This document shows, piece by piece, positions 22,173-30,230 of a stretch of 34,330 bases of DNA. The notes under the pieces are model-generated. The model worked only from the letters and a program-made list of their open reading frames with translations. It did not search any database and was not told the origin of the DNA. The position numbers were made by a program, and so were the translations under genes. Within the stretch, counting starts at the first letter, position 1. Each line of letters begins with the position of its first letter. Location of the stretch: positions 1 through 34,330 of the forward strand of contig CAJKKQ010000026.1 in NCBI GenBank assembly GCA_905200545.1, given 5' to 3'. This DNA is from an uncultured Oscillibacter sp. (lineage in GTDB: Bacteria > Bacillota > Clostridia > Oscillospirales > Oscillospiraceae).

Positions 22173-22202
22173 AACGGCCTCCGGCGAAAACCGGAGGCCG
22201 TT
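22173..22202 (-). terminator. Hairpin terminator of the MerR gene
   Basis: AACGGCCTCCGG pairs perfectly with CCGGAGGCCGTT across a six-base loop, eight bases after the MerR stop on the minus strand; only a weak T stretch follows. Confidence 0.7.
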
Positions 22203-22210
22203 CTTGCGCC

Positions 22211-22969
22211 TTACTTTGCCCAGCAGACGACTGCGTCCCGCAGGAAGCGGGCGCAGCCGGGCACCTGTTTGTCGTAGTAGGCGGTAAACCGCTCATCCAT
22301 CACATAGAGCTCCGCGATCCCCCGGTGTTTGGCAGGGTCGTACCGGTTCCCGGTGATGGTGAGCCACCGGCGGTGGAGAGCACAGATTTCCTTGCCCTCC
22401 TCGCTCTCCGGGGACACCCCAGTCTGGATGGCAGCCTCCAGCCGATCCTGGATCTCCCGCCCCAGATCCGTCCACTCCTGGTACTGCGCCTGGGTTAGGT
22501 TCATCACCGCGGCGTTGGCCTCGTCCACCTCTTGGTCGCCGTACTTGGAGCGGATCTCTGCTCCGTAAACTTTCTCATTATGGGCTACCGCCCGCTGCTT
22601 GAACGCCTCAAATTTCTGCTCGTCGTTCATGATCTCGTTCCTTTTTTCCGCTCCGATGGTGTCTTTCACCGACCGGATGAGCTGTTCCAGCCGCTCCCGC
22701 TCCGCTTCCAATGCGGCCAGGTGGTTTCGCAGGGCGGCCAGACGGTCAAAGGAGGGATCGTCCAGACATTCCTTGATCCGGGCCAGCTCCACCCCGAGGG
22801 CCCGGTAATAGAGAATGTCCTGCAGCTGGTCCACCTCCGCCCCGCCGTAGTAGCGGTAGCCGCTCTCCGCCACCCGGCTGGGCTTCAGCAGGCCGATCTG
22901 GTCGTACCAGCGAAGGGTGTGGGTGGTCACCCCGGACAAGCGCGACAGCTCCTGAATGGAATATTCCAT
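22211..22969 (-). CDS. MerR-family regulator with TipAS-like domain
   Basis: A 252-residue activator. The N-terminal MerR winged helix (MEYSIQELSRLSGVTTHTLR) is followed by WYDQIGLLKPSRV and GYRYYGG. A long dimerisation coiled coil lies at about residues 75-110. The C-terminal TipAS-type ligand domain runs from about 115 (NDEQKFEAFKQRAVAHNEKVYGAE) to the DAVVCWAK end. Family knowledge: TipAL-type regulators bind drugs or other amphipathic molecules and activate promoters with long spacers. ATG 22969 is chosen because AAAGGAGG precedes it. Its own promoter has the 19-bp MerR-type spacer with a perfect dyad, so autoregulation is likely. The CAT-like gene next to it on the same strand may be a target. 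Confidence 0.9.
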   Translation of the reverse strand: MEYSIQELSRLSGVTTHTLRWYDQIGLLKPSRVAESGYRYYGGAEVDQLQDILYYRALGVELARIKECLDDPSFDRLAALRNHLAALEAERERLEQLIRSVKDTIGAEKRNEIMNDEQKFEAFKQRAVAHNEKVYGAEIRSKYGDQEVDEANAAVMNLTQAQYQEWTDLGREIQDRLEAAIQTGVSPESEEGKEICALHRRWLTITGNRYDPAKHRGIAELYVMDERFTAYYDKQVPGCARFLRDAVVCWAK

Positions 22970-22989
22970 AGATATCCCTCCTTTGGAAT

Positions 22990-23020
22990 AAGGTACCAGT
23001 TGACGGAGCGTCAAAGTCAA
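22990..23020 (-). promoter_or_regulatory. MerR-type promoter with 19-bp spacer and dyad
   Basis: On the minus strand TTGACT (23015-23020) and TACCTT (22990-22995) are 19 bp apart. The spacer contains the perfect palindrome TTGACGCTCCGTCAA (23000-23014). This is the classical arrangement for MerR activation by DNA untwisting. Confidence 0.75.
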
Positions 23021-23029
23021 GAGGAACTG

Positions 23030-23647
23030 CTAAATTTCTTTGATTTCCCGTTGCAGTCGTTCCAGAAATTCTGCCGCTGGGATGCCGTCCAGCTGGGTGT
23101 GGTGGAACTGGAAGGACACTGGCAGGGTGGCCCGCGGCCACTTTTTCCGGTACTTGCCCCAGATAAGGAAGGGATTGTTGTAGCATCCGGCGTAGATGTT
23201 CACTGCGCCGTCGATTTCATACCCCGCCAGAGCGGAGGTGCCGATGACCATATACTCTTCGCCCAGCTCATAGCTCTCTCCGCTCTCCCGGACCTGCCCA
23301 GTGAGTTTCCGGTAGTCCCGGTCAAACTGCTCCAGGTTGTCGGAGACGGGGATGTCACAGGTAGCGATGCCTCCGTCCCGGACGGCCACCACCGTATTGA
23401 CGGCCAGGCGGTCATATTGCATCAGCTTGTCCCCCACCGGAAGCAGGTAGAAGTCCTCCATACTGGCTGCCGCCTTTCCGATACACCAGCACAGGAGCAT
23501 ATTGAATTTGTACCCCCGCTTTCGGCTCAGGCGCACCAGGGCCGTCACATCCAGGGTTTTCATCAGGGTCACCATAGGCATGGGGGCCTGCATCCAGAGC
23601 TCGAAGGCCAGTGCCCGGGAGGTGTTTTGTGGATCTACTTCTTTCAT
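23030..23647 (-). CDS. Chloramphenicol-acetyltransferase-like acyltransferase
   Basis: A protein of 205 residues from ATG 23647, or 209 from ATG 23659. The later start has GGAGA at good spacing. It has the CAT trimer fold, with FQFHHTQLDG near the C-terminus carrying the catalytic HHxxxDG motif. An N-terminal TSRALAFELW segment takes the place of the usual DRKEYFEHY. Family members of this length include true CatA resistance enzymes and many uncharacterised O-acetyltransferases. The motif is intact, but resistance cannot be inferred from sequence alone. It has its own promoter (23705-23733) and lies next to a TipA-like MerR gene, which suggests drug- or metabolite-responsive control. Confidence 0.82.
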   Translation of the reverse strand: MKEVDPQNTSRALAFELWMQAPMPMVTLMKTLDVTALVRLSRKRGYKFNMLLCWCIGKAAASMEDFYLLPVGDKLMQYDRLAVNTVVAVRDGGIATCDIPVSDNLEQFDRDYRKLTGQVRESGESYELGEEYMVIGTSALAGYEIDGAVNIYAGCYNNPFLIWGKYRKKWPRATLPVSFQFHHTQLDGIPAAEFLERLQREIKEI

Positions 23648-23704
23648 GTCGTTCTCCATTCTCTTTGTGAAGTCCGGTTTGGTTGGCCGTGGTAAGTGTC
23701 CCTT

Positions 23705-23733
23705 ATCATAGCATAGCTCATGATTGTGGGCAA
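23705..23733 (-). promoter_or_regulatory. Promoter of the CAT-like gene
   Basis: On the minus strand TTGCCC (23728-23733) and TATGAT (23705-23710) are 17 bp apart. Confidence 0.62.
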
Positions 23734-23763
23734 CCGATCCCCATGTTCCAAAGCCGGAACTTG

Positions 23764-23772
23764 TGCTATAAT
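23764..23772 (+). promoter_or_regulatory. Extended -10 promoter of the flavin reductase gene
   Basis: TGCTATAAT-type extended -10 (TATAAT at 23767-23772); no convincing -35 at 17 bp. The start near 23779 precedes ATG 23818. Confidence 0.55.
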
Positions 23773-23817
23773 GGTCCCAAACCACTAAGTATTGGAACAT
23801 CATAAGGAGGGATTATC

Positions 23818-24378
23818 ATGCGAAAGAATTTTGGAGCCAAGCCCTGGACTTATCCTCAGCCTGTCTTTATCCTGGCCACCTACAATGAAGACGGCACCCC
23901 CAACGCCATGAACGCGGCCTGGGGCGGCATCAGCGAGGACAAGGAACTGAGTATGTGCATCAGCGAAGGCCATAAAACCACCGCCAACATCCTGGCCCGC
24001 AAGGCATTCACTGTAAGCATGGCCACGGCGGAGCAGATGGTGGCCTGCGACTATGTGGGCATTGAGTCCGGCAACAAGGTGACGGACAAGATGGTAAAGG
24101 CCGGATGGCACACCACCAAATCGGAATTTGTGGATGCTCCTCTCATCGATGAGCTTCCCATGGCAGTGGAGTGCCGCCTGGTGAGCTATGACCCGGAGAG
24201 CTGCCGTCTGGTGGGTGAGATCGTCAATGTGAGCGCCGACGAGTCCGTGCTGGACGAGGACGGGAAGATCGACCCGGACAAGCTGCGGCCCATTACCTTT
24301 GACCCCATCCACAACGCATACCGGGTGCTGGGCGAGAAGGTGGGCAACGCCTTCAAGGACGGCGCTAAGCTGAAATAA
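23818..24378 (+). CDS. Flavin reductase-like, FMN-binding split-barrel protein
   Basis: A 186-residue protein of the flavin reductase/DIM6 family. PVFILATYNEDGTPNAMNAA is the FMN-binding strand-loop. AWGGISEDKELSMCIS, then HKTTANI and FTVSMAT, complete the split barrel. It probably binds FMN and transfers electrons from NAD(P)H or acts as a flavoredoxin; the partner is unknown. AAGGAGGG precedes ATG 23818. It is monocistronic, with an extended -10 promoter and a perfect terminator. Confidence 0.9.
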   Translation: MRKNFGAKPWTYPQPVFILATYNEDGTPNAMNAAWGGISEDKELSMCISEGHKTTANILARKAFTVSMATAEQMVACDYVGIESGNKVTDKMVKAGWHTTKSEFVDAPLIDELPMAVECRLVSYDPESCRLVGEIVNVSADESVLDEDGKIDPDKLRPITFDPIHNAYRVLGEKVGNAFKDGAKLK

Positions 24379-24401
24379 AGACTGGGGTTTATTCCAAGCA
24401 T

Positions 24402-24443
24402 AGATGCGGGACGGAGGTACATACTCCGTCCCGCATCTGTTTT
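24402..24443. terminator. Strong terminator, 15-bp perfect stem
   Basis: AGATGCGGGACGGAG and its exact complement are separated by seven bases and followed by GTTTT on the plus strand. It lies between the flavin reductase gene and the convergent VWA gene. Confidence 0.9.
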
Positions 24444-24449
24444 GACGGT

Positions 24450-25109
24450 TTACCGCCGCCCCGTCTTCTGCCGCTTGTGGAAATCCTCCTCAATGGCGTC
24501 TTTCCAATGTTCATCCAGAGGGGCGCTGCACCGGACGGCTGCCACGGCCTGGCCCACCACCTCGTAGTTGAGACGGGTGCCTTCGCTGTCGCAGTGGTAG
24601 TTTACCGCCCGGTCGGGGGCGATCCCCAAGTGGCCCGCCGTCTCCACCGCGTCAATGTTGGCCCCCAGGAAGAGAAATTCCCAGCTGTACTTTTCCTTTT
24701 GCCGCTGGATCATCTCCTTCACTCGTCGAGCGGAGTAGCGGCGACTGGCGTTCTCCATGCCGTCGGTAGTGATAACGAAAAGAGTGTGTTCCGGCACATC
24801 CTCAGGCCGGGCGTATTTATGGATGTTTCCGATGTGGTGGATGGCTCCTCCGATGGCGTCCAGCAGGGCGGTACAACCCCGGACATAGTACTCTTTTTCG
24901 GTGATGGGGCGAACCTCTCCCACCTTTACCCGATCGTGAAGCACCTCAGTCTGGTCGTCAAAGAGGACGGTAGAGACAAAGGCCTCGCCCGGCTCCTTCT
25001 TCTGCTTTTCAATCATGGCGTTGAAGCCGCCGATGGTGTCGCCCTCCAGCCCCTGCATGGATCCGCTGCGGTCCAGGATGAAAACGAGCTCTGTCAAATT
25101 CTTCTTCAT
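24450..25109 (-). CDS. VWA-domain protein
   Basis: A 219-residue single-domain von Willebrand A protein without signal peptide. The metal-ion-dependent adhesion site is complete: DRSGS (Asp13, Ser15, Ser17), Thr in GCTALLDA, and Asp in TTDGMEN. Bacterial cytoplasmic VWA proteins of this type act as binding modules, often beside chaperone ATPases or stress proteins. Here it follows a YbaK-type and a macrodomain gene on the same strand. The AGGGGGA ribosome binding site lies inside an inverted repeat (25115-25161), so translation may be controlled by RNA folding. Confidence 0.88.
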   Translation of the reverse strand: MKKNLTELVFILDRSGSMQGLEGDTIGGFNAMIEKQKKEPGEAFVSTVLFDDQTEVLHDRVKVGEVRPITEKEYYVRGCTALLDAIGGAIHHIGNIHKYARPEDVPEHTLFVITTDGMENASRRYSARRVKEMIQRQKEKYSWEFLFLGANIDAVETAGHLGIAPDRAVNYHCDSEGTRLNYEVVGQAVAAVRCSAPLDEHWKDAIEEDFHKRQKTGRR

Positions 25110-25114
25110 AAAAA

Positions 25115-25161
25115 TCCCCCTATGCTGTGTTGTTTTGGTTTACAAGCACAGTATAGGGGGA
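25115..25161 (-). promoter_or_regulatory. Inverted repeat covering the VWA ribosome binding site
   Basis: TCCCCCTATGCTGTG (25115-25129) and CACAGTATAGGGGGA (25147-25161) pair in 14 of 15 positions with a 17-base loop. On the minus strand the second arm contains AGGGGGA and is followed by TTTTT and the VWA ATG. It could be an attenuator/terminator or a ribosome-site sequestering hairpin. Confidence 0.6.
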
Positions 25162-25199
25162 ATTTGATGCGGATGGGTCGCCTGCCGGGCGACAAATTG

Positions 25200-25688
25200 T
25201 TATACATCAAACAAAGTGATCTGCGTGCCGTTCTCCTCCAGGAGCCGGAGCAGATCCTCGGTTTTGAGCCATACGGTGGCGGTATTGTCATTGGGGTGTA
25301 CACCGATCAGGCCGGAGTCCTCCAGAAAGGACTTATCCAGCCAGAAGGTTACCTTGTGTTCCCGGTCATTGAGCAGGCCCAGAGGTGTCACCGCGCCGGG
25401 GATCAAGCCAAGCATGTCCATCAGATTCTGATCCGAAGCAAAGCTCAGCGGCCGGGTGCCGTTCTGCTGCCGGAACGCTTTCAGGTCGACTCGCTTGTTT
25501 CCCTTGACCGTAATGAGATAGTAATTGCGCTTTTTGTCGTCCCGAATGAAGAGGTTTTTGGCATCGGCCTCCGGGTAGGGCAAGCGGATCTCCGCTACCT
25601 CTGCCATGTTGTAAACAGCTTTGTGCTCCGTCACCTCATACCAAATCTTTCTGGTACTGAGGAGCGCGTAAATCTCCTTCTTGTTCAT
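25200..25688 (-). CDS. YbaK/ProX-type aminoacyl-tRNA deacylase
   Basis: A 162-residue stand-alone editing domain of the YbaK/ProRS-INS superfamily. It starts MNKKEIYALLSTRKIWYEVT, continues KNLFIRDDKKRNYYLITVKG (the conserved lysine-containing strand), and has GAVTPLGLLND. This matches ProX/PrdX-type proteins that hydrolyse mischarged Ala-tRNA-Pro. ATG 25688 is chosen because GAGGAGA precedes it; the longer open frame overlaps the macrodomain gene without homology. It starts 19 bases after that gene's stop, so the two are in one operon. Confidence 0.9.
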   Translation of the reverse strand: MNKKEIYALLSTRKIWYEVTEHKAVYNMAEVAEIRLPYPEADAKNLFIRDDKKRNYYLITVKGNKRVDLKAFRQQNGTRPLSFASDQNLMDMLGLIPGAVTPLGLLNDREHKVTFWLDKSFLEDSGLIGVHPNDNTATVWLKTEDLLRLLEENGTQITLFDV

Positions 25689-25707
25689 ATTCCAATTCTC
25701 CTCGCCA

Positions 25708-26706
25708 TTACCCACCCAGTAGGCTCTGGTCAAAGGCGAACAGCGCCTCGTTGATTTCGAAGATGTTGTAATTCCGGTGGGCGATGAAATACTCCACGAT
25801 GATATCGAACTTGCTGGCGTGGGAGAAGGCAAAGCCTGCCTTTTCCAACATCTCCCGGGCTTCCCCCAGCGGCAGTTCCAGGGCAATGGCAAAGGCCATG
25901 GCAGTGGGCTTGGAGGGCTTATAGTGAACATCCGAGCGGATTTTAGAAAAGAGTTTGCGGTCAATATTAGCCTTTTTGTAACACTGGGCGTCAGTCATGC
26001 CACATTCGTCGATCTTCCGCAACAGCATCTGAGAAAAACTTTCATCCAGTTTGCTGAGTGCTTCATCCAGTCCGAAGGGAGCCGAGGCGCAAGGGGCAGG
26101 CATCCATTCTTTTTCCTCCATGGCTATGGAGGCCATGGCTATCCGGCGGCGCTGAGTCTCCCTGCTGTCAGTGTGGGCATCCACATAGCGGTCATCGATG
26201 TAGGCGGCAATGTCGGTAAAGAGCTTCCCACCGATGGTATAGGAAGCTCGGTCGAAGATGACCAGATACACCGTCATGTCGTGGGCAAGAAGGAAATCCC
26301 CGATGGTATCCACGGCCACCTTCAGGGCCTGATCCTTAGGGTAGCCATACACCCCGGAGGAGATCAGGGGAAAGGCTACCGTTTCACAGTGGTTGCTCAG
26401 GGCCAGTTCCAGAGAGGAGCGGTAGGCTGATACCAGCAGTTCCCGCTCCCCATGGCTGCCGCCCCGCCAGATGGGGCCCACGGTGTGGATGACAAACTTT
26501 GCCGGTAAGCGGTAGCCCTTCGTGATCTTGGCCTGTCCGGTCTTGCAGCCTCCCAGGGTGCGGCACTCGGCCAGCAGCTCCGGTCCGGCGGCACGGTGGA
26601 TGGCGCCGTCTACACCTCCGCCGCCCAGCAGACTCTCCTTGGCAGCGTTGACAATGGCGTCCACCTTCATGGTAGTAATATCATTTCTAACGATATGCAG
26701 GGGCAT
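25708..26706 (-). CDS. Macrodomain protein with C-terminal helical domain
   Basis: A 332-residue protein. Residues 1-175 are a macrodomain: [16 protein letters not shown] with Asn20, [14 protein letters not shown] at 28-41, and ISSGVYGYP at 115-123. This is the MacroD/YmdB type that binds ADP-ribose and may remove it from proteins or hydrolyse O-acetyl-ADP-ribose. Residues about 205-332 are helical ([20 protein letters not shown], then [15 protein letters not shown] and [20 protein letters not shown]), resembling an HTH-like module fused to macrodomains in Clostridia. GAGGAGG precedes ATG 26706. It heads an operon with the deacylase gene and lies only 28 bases from the last gene of the mobile element. 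Confidence 0.87.
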   Translation of the reverse strand: MPLHIVRNDITTMKVDAIVNAAKESLLGGGGVDGAIHRAAGPELLAECRTLGGCKTGQAKITKGYRLPAKFVIHTVGPIWRGGSHGERELLVSAYRSSLELALSNHCETVAFPLISSGVYGYPKDQALKVAVDTIGDFLLAHDMTVYLVIFDRASYTIGGKLFTDIAAYIDDRYVDAHTDSRETQRRRIAMASIAMEEKEWMPAPCASAPFGLDEALSKLDESFSQMLLRKIDECGMTDAQCYKKANIDRKLFSKIRSDVHYKPSKPTAMAFAIALELPLGEAREMLEKAGFAFSHASKFDIIVEYFIAHRNYNIFEINEALFAFDQSLLGG

Positions 26707-26734
26707 GACGACACCTCCTCACTTGATAGGGTCA

Positions 26735-28357
26735 TCATACCATAAGCGGGACGGTCTGGCAATCGAGCAGAGGATGGGGAGCGGTTTTCTGGATGCCCAG
26801 CATCTTTTGGATCATCTCAAAGTGCTTGGCCACTGTGTGCCGGGTCACCTTAGCTCCCTTGGCGATGGTGCTGTAATTCGTCTCGTCGGGGCAAAGCCTC
26901 ATATACTCCCAGATCTGCCGCTGCTTCTTGGTGAGTTTCTCAGGCGATGGGATCCCTCGCAGCCGGTCCAGGATGGCCTTCCGCTCGGCGTTCAGCTGCT
27001 GGATGAGCACCTTCAGCTTCTCCTCACACTCTTCACGGGTATGAGCATAGACGCATTTGGAGTGCTTGGTGCCGTCCGGCCAGGTGGGTGAGTAGCGTCC
27101 CTCGAAGAGGTGGTCATTGAGTTCTGTGATGCAGCCGGTTCCCGGCTTGCGGGTGCGCCGCATGACCGGTTGGAAGTCAGTGAGCGGATTTGTTTCAGAA
27201 GAGTCCTCCGTCACCTCATTGCCCAGGCCCCGATCGATTTTGGCGGCGGCTTCGCTGAGCATATCGCCAGTGATGTGCGTATAAATGTCCAGCGTTGTAG
27301 CCGCCGACACATGGCCCAGCATGGAGGAGAGTGTCTTGATGTCCATGCCGTTTTCCAGTGCCATGGTGGCGAAAGTATGGCGCAGATCATGAAATCTGAT
27401 TTGCTTGCACCCGGCCCGCTCCAGAATGATATGGAGTCGACGGAGCATGGAGCCAGGTGTGAGCGGCATATCCAAATTCTTCGGAGAGGGGAACAGCCAG
27501 CGGGACTTTGCCGTCTTTCGGTATTCCCGGAACACCTCCACCACAGCAGGCGGCAACACCAATTTGCGGATAGAGGCTTTTGTCTTGGGGACACTCAGCT
27601 GCATCTTTCCATTTACCTCATAGACCTGTTTGGTCACGGACAGCGTCCCGGTATCCAGATCCAGATCGGACCACTGGAGGGCCAGCAGTTCGCCCCGGCG
27701 TAGTCCCGTGGATAGGTCCAGCAGGAACAGTTCGAAGTAGCCATCCGCCTTGGCCTGAATGAGAAATCGCTGGAGTTCCTGGCGTGACAGCACTTGCATC
27801 TCCCGTCCCCGCTTGGGCGGCAGTTTACACCCCACCGCAGGGTTACTTCGGATCAGGTTCTCCTGTACCGCCTGGTCCAGCGCCGCTCGGCATTTGGCGT
27901 GGCACATTCGCACCATCCGATCGGACAGGCCCTTCCCATACTGTTCTGTGCGAACGAGCCGTCCCTCCTTTTTAAGGTGGGCATAGAATTGCTGGAGGTC
28001 CTTCTGGGTCAACTGGCACAATGGAATCTTGCCCAGTTGCGGGATGATATGCTGATAGATGGTACTCTCATAAGTGTTCTGCGTGGCGGGGCGGAGACCG
28101 GACTTGATGTAAGTCTGATACCAAAAGTCCATCCATTCACCGAAGGGCATATCGGCGCAGATCTTTTCGGACTTGGTGTGTCCCACTGTTTCCATCAGCT
28201 TGGTCAGTTTTTCCTGGCACTCGTGCTTGGTCTTGGCCAGCACATTTTTTGTTTTGGGCAGTCCCTTGTCATCATAGCCCACCACAGCCCGGCCTTCCCA
28301 GCGTCCGTCTTTTCGCTGCCTTATGGTGCCGGTTCCGCTTTTTCGTTTTCTGGCCAT
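26735..28357 (-). CDS. Tyrosine recombinase (integrase 1) with extra C-terminal HTH region
   Basis: A 540-residue phage-type integrase. The N-terminal arm-binding domain includes GTGTIRQRKDGRWEGRAVVG. A SAM-like core-binding domain lies at about 70-175. The catalytic domain has Arg220, HDLRH (His323, Arg326), His349 and nucleophile Tyr359, all present. Unusual is the extension after residue 380: a second arm-like piece (YSPTWPDGTKHSKCVYAHTR) and an HTH-like segment (YSTIAKGAKVTRHTVAKHF). The start lies inside the end of integrase 2 (37-base overlap), so the pair is coupled. It is the gene nearest the element's left border. Confidence 0.93.
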   Translation of the reverse strand: MARKRKSGTGTIRQRKDGRWEGRAVVGYDDKGLPKTKNVLAKTKHECQEKLTKLMETVGHTKSEKICADMPFGEWMDFWYQTYIKSGLRPATQNTYESTIYQHIIPQLGKIPLCQLTQKDLQQFYAHLKKEGRLVRTEQYGKGLSDRMVRMCHAKCRAALDQAVQENLIRSNPAVGCKLPPKRGREMQVLSRQELQRFLIQAKADGYFELFLLDLSTGLRRGELLALQWSDLDLDTGTLSVTKQVYEVNGKMQLSVPKTKASIRKLVLPPAVVEVFREYRKTAKSRWLFPSPKNLDMPLTPGSMLRRLHIILERAGCKQIRFHDLRHTFATMALENGMDIKTLSSMLGHVSAATTLDIYTHITGDMLSEAAAKIDRGLGNEVTEDSSETNPLTDFQPVMRRTRKPGTGCITELNDHLFEGRYSPTWPDGTKHSKCVYAHTREECEEKLKVLIQQLNAERKAILDRLRGIPSPEKLTKKQRQIWEYMRLCPDETNYSTIAKGAKVTRHTVAKHFEMIQKMLGIQKTAPHPLLDCQTVPLMV

Positions 28358-29523
28358 GGGTTCAACTCCTCTCCCAATAGATTTTTCAGAAAGTCGCCAA
28401 CTACATCGCTGGCGGCTCTCTGCATATCTGGTGTCACATGCGTGTAGGTATCAATCGTGAACGATGCGTTGGTATGTCCCAGGATGCCGGAGAGAGTCTT
28501 GGCGTCCACACCACTGGCCAGAGCGTGGGTGGCGAAGGTGTGGCGTAAATCATGGAACCTGATGTGAGGTAGTCCCGCCTCGTTCAGCAGTACCTTCATC
28601 CAGTAGTAGGCGGCACTGGGCCGCACCGGTTTCTCCGGGGCCAGCGGTTCCGGGAAGATCCACTGACTGACCGCGTGTTTTTTCCTCTCCTTTAATCGCT
28701 GGACAGTACTGGGGGGCAGACGGATGGTGCGTCTGCCCCTCTCAGTCTTGGTCTCGCCGATCTCCATTTCACCCCGCTTAGGTACATTCACCGAACGGAG
28801 GATTTTCAGCGTCCCGGCGTTCTCATCAAAGTCCCTCCACATGAGACCGCAGATCTCACCTCGACGAAGGCCGGTGGTCAGCTCCGTGTAGAAGAAGTCC
28901 CGCCAGATTTCGTTCTTGTCCACAGCCGCCAGGAAGGCGTCCATCTGCTCTCGGTCCAGAACCTGCTTTGGTTTGTACTTGCTCTTGGGCAGCTTGACAC
29001 CATCCGTTGGATTATAGGGGACGATGTGGTCCCGCTCCGCATCCTTGAGACAGTGGTGGAGCATGGCGTGGATGCGGAGCACCATGGTGTCCGACAGTTC
29101 GTGCCCGTACTCCGGATGGTCGTGGACGCGCCCCTCTTTCTTCAGCTTCCGGTACAGCTTTTGAATGTCCAGCCGTGTGACCCGGGAGACGATCTTGCCG
29201 CCCAGGTAGGGCTTCACATAGCACCGGATGTACTGCTCGTAGCTGCGCAGGGTGTTGGGCCGCAGGGTGACGGCACCGTACTCCTCCATCCAGCGGTCCA
29301 GCCACTCGCCTAAGGTCATGCGGCTGTCCTCAGTGAGCTGGGCGTCCTGATAGAGATCCATATCACGGTGGAGCTTGGCCAACAGTTCTTTCTGGGTTTT
29401 GGCCAGCACATATCGGAAGATGGGTTCGCCGTTTTCCTTGTGGCCCACTACGATGCGCCCTTCCCAACGTCCGTCTTCCCGTTTGCGGACCATGCCATCT
29501 CCAGATGGTCGTCTTTTTGCCAT
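28321..29523 (-). CDS. Tyrosine recombinase (integrase 2)
   Basis: A 400-residue integrase of normal length. The arm-binding AP2-like domain (MVRKREDGRWEGRIVVGHKE), core-binding domain and catalytic domain with Arg220, HDLRH (His324, Arg327), His350 and Tyr360 are all intact. It shares the N-terminal layout with integrase 1, suggesting an old duplication. A GAGGTGAAA site precedes ATG 29523. It is directly upstream of integrase 1 on the same transcript. Two-recombinase modules occur in mobilizable elements of gut Clostridia; whether both are needed for integration is not known. Confidence 0.94.
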   Translation of the reverse strand: MAKRRPSGDGMVRKREDGRWEGRIVVGHKENGEPIFRYVLAKTQKELLAKLHRDMDLYQDAQLTEDSRMTLGEWLDRWMEEYGAVTLRPNTLRSYEQYIRCYVKPYLGGKIVSRVTRLDIQKLYRKLKKEGRVHDHPEYGHELSDTMVLRIHAMLHHCLKDAERDHIVPYNPTDGVKLPKSKYKPKQVLDREQMDAFLAAVDKNEIWRDFFYTELTTGLRRGEICGLMWRDFDENAGTLKILRSVNVPKRGEMEIGETKTERGRRTIRLPPSTVQRLKERKKHAVSQWIFPEPLAPEKPVRPSAAYYWMKVLLNEAGLPHIRFHDLRHTFATHALASGVDAKTLSGILGHTNASFTIDTYTHVTPDMQRAASDVVGDFLKNLLGEELNPWPENEKAEPAP

Positions 29524-29576
29524 GTTGTTTCACCTCCAATCGTTCAGTTGCATTTGTCGTACGGTTACTGTGCAGC

Positions 29577-29780
29577 CTATTTCACAGGAGGATACTTATA
29601 AGGCTCCGCCACGCACTGGTAGAGCACAGCGCCGCAGCGGCGGCAGATCAGATACCGCAGTCGGTTGCCCAGCATTCCGTGTTTCTTGAATGTGACCAGC
29701 GCTTCGCCGTGCTGCCAGCCAAGGCCGATGTCCTCGCATCCACAGTACTGGCATCGCTGAATGGGAATCCGATTTGTCAT
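29577..29780 (-). CDS. Small zinc-ribbon protein of the mobile element
   Basis: A 67-residue protein with two cysteine knuckles, CQYCGC near residue 10 and CRRC near residue 48, probably a zinc ribbon. ATG 29780 is chosen over the GTG at 29787-29789, since the GGAGG site lies too close to that GTG. It starts five bases after the stop of the DUF6809 gene, so the two are in one operon, followed by the integrases. Function is unknown; a DNA-binding or regulatory role is possible. Confidence 0.75.
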   Translation of the reverse strand: MTNRIPIQRCQYCGCEDIGLGWQHGEALVTFKKHGMLGNRLRYLICRRCGAVLYQCVAEPYKYPPVK

Positions 29781-29785
29781 CTCGA

Positions 29786-30091
29786 TCACTCCTCCTGTTC
29801 CATTCTGCGGCAGACGCGTTCCGTCTCTTCCTCGTCGAAGGAGTACAGGCCGTCCACCTCCAGTTCTTTGCTCAGCCCCCAGGCCAGTTTGAATCCTGCG
29901 GTGAAACTGGCCAGGGAAATCTCTTCTTTCAACAGATTCTGCGTGTCAACCAGATGCATGAGTCTGCGGCGCTGCATCTTGTCCAGGCAGTCCCGCACTT
30001 CCTGACGGGTATTCTCGATGTCCTCTTCCAACTCTGACACATCCGGTTCCCGGAAGAACCGCTGGTGCAGTGCTCTCATGTAGTCGTTCAT
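29786..30091 (-). CDS. DUF6809 family protein
   Basis: A 101-residue helical protein starting MNDYMRALHQRFFREPDVSE, with LVDTQNLLKEEISLASFTAG and FKLAWGLSKEL. This matches small DUF6809 proteins regularly encoded in mobilizable elements of Clostridia. There is no catalytic motif; coiled-coil propensity is high in residues 15-60. ATG 30091 has an excellent AAAGGAGGCG site; the upstream in-frame extension lacks one. Its role is unknown. Confidence 0.75.
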   Translation of the reverse strand: MNDYMRALHQRFFREPDVSELEEDIENTRQEVRDCLDKMQRRRLMHLVDTQNLLKEEISLASFTAGFKLAWGLSKELEVDGLYSFDEEETERVCRRMEQEE

Positions 30092-30230
30092 GTGCGTCGC
30101 CTCCTTTTCAGCAACACACAATACCCGAACCTCTTTACAATATCCAGCCCTTATTTGAAACTTTTTCAGAAAGATTTTGGAGCTGCGAAGAGGTTTTATC
30201 TTTGTTTTGGTATGTCAGATTTTAATACGC

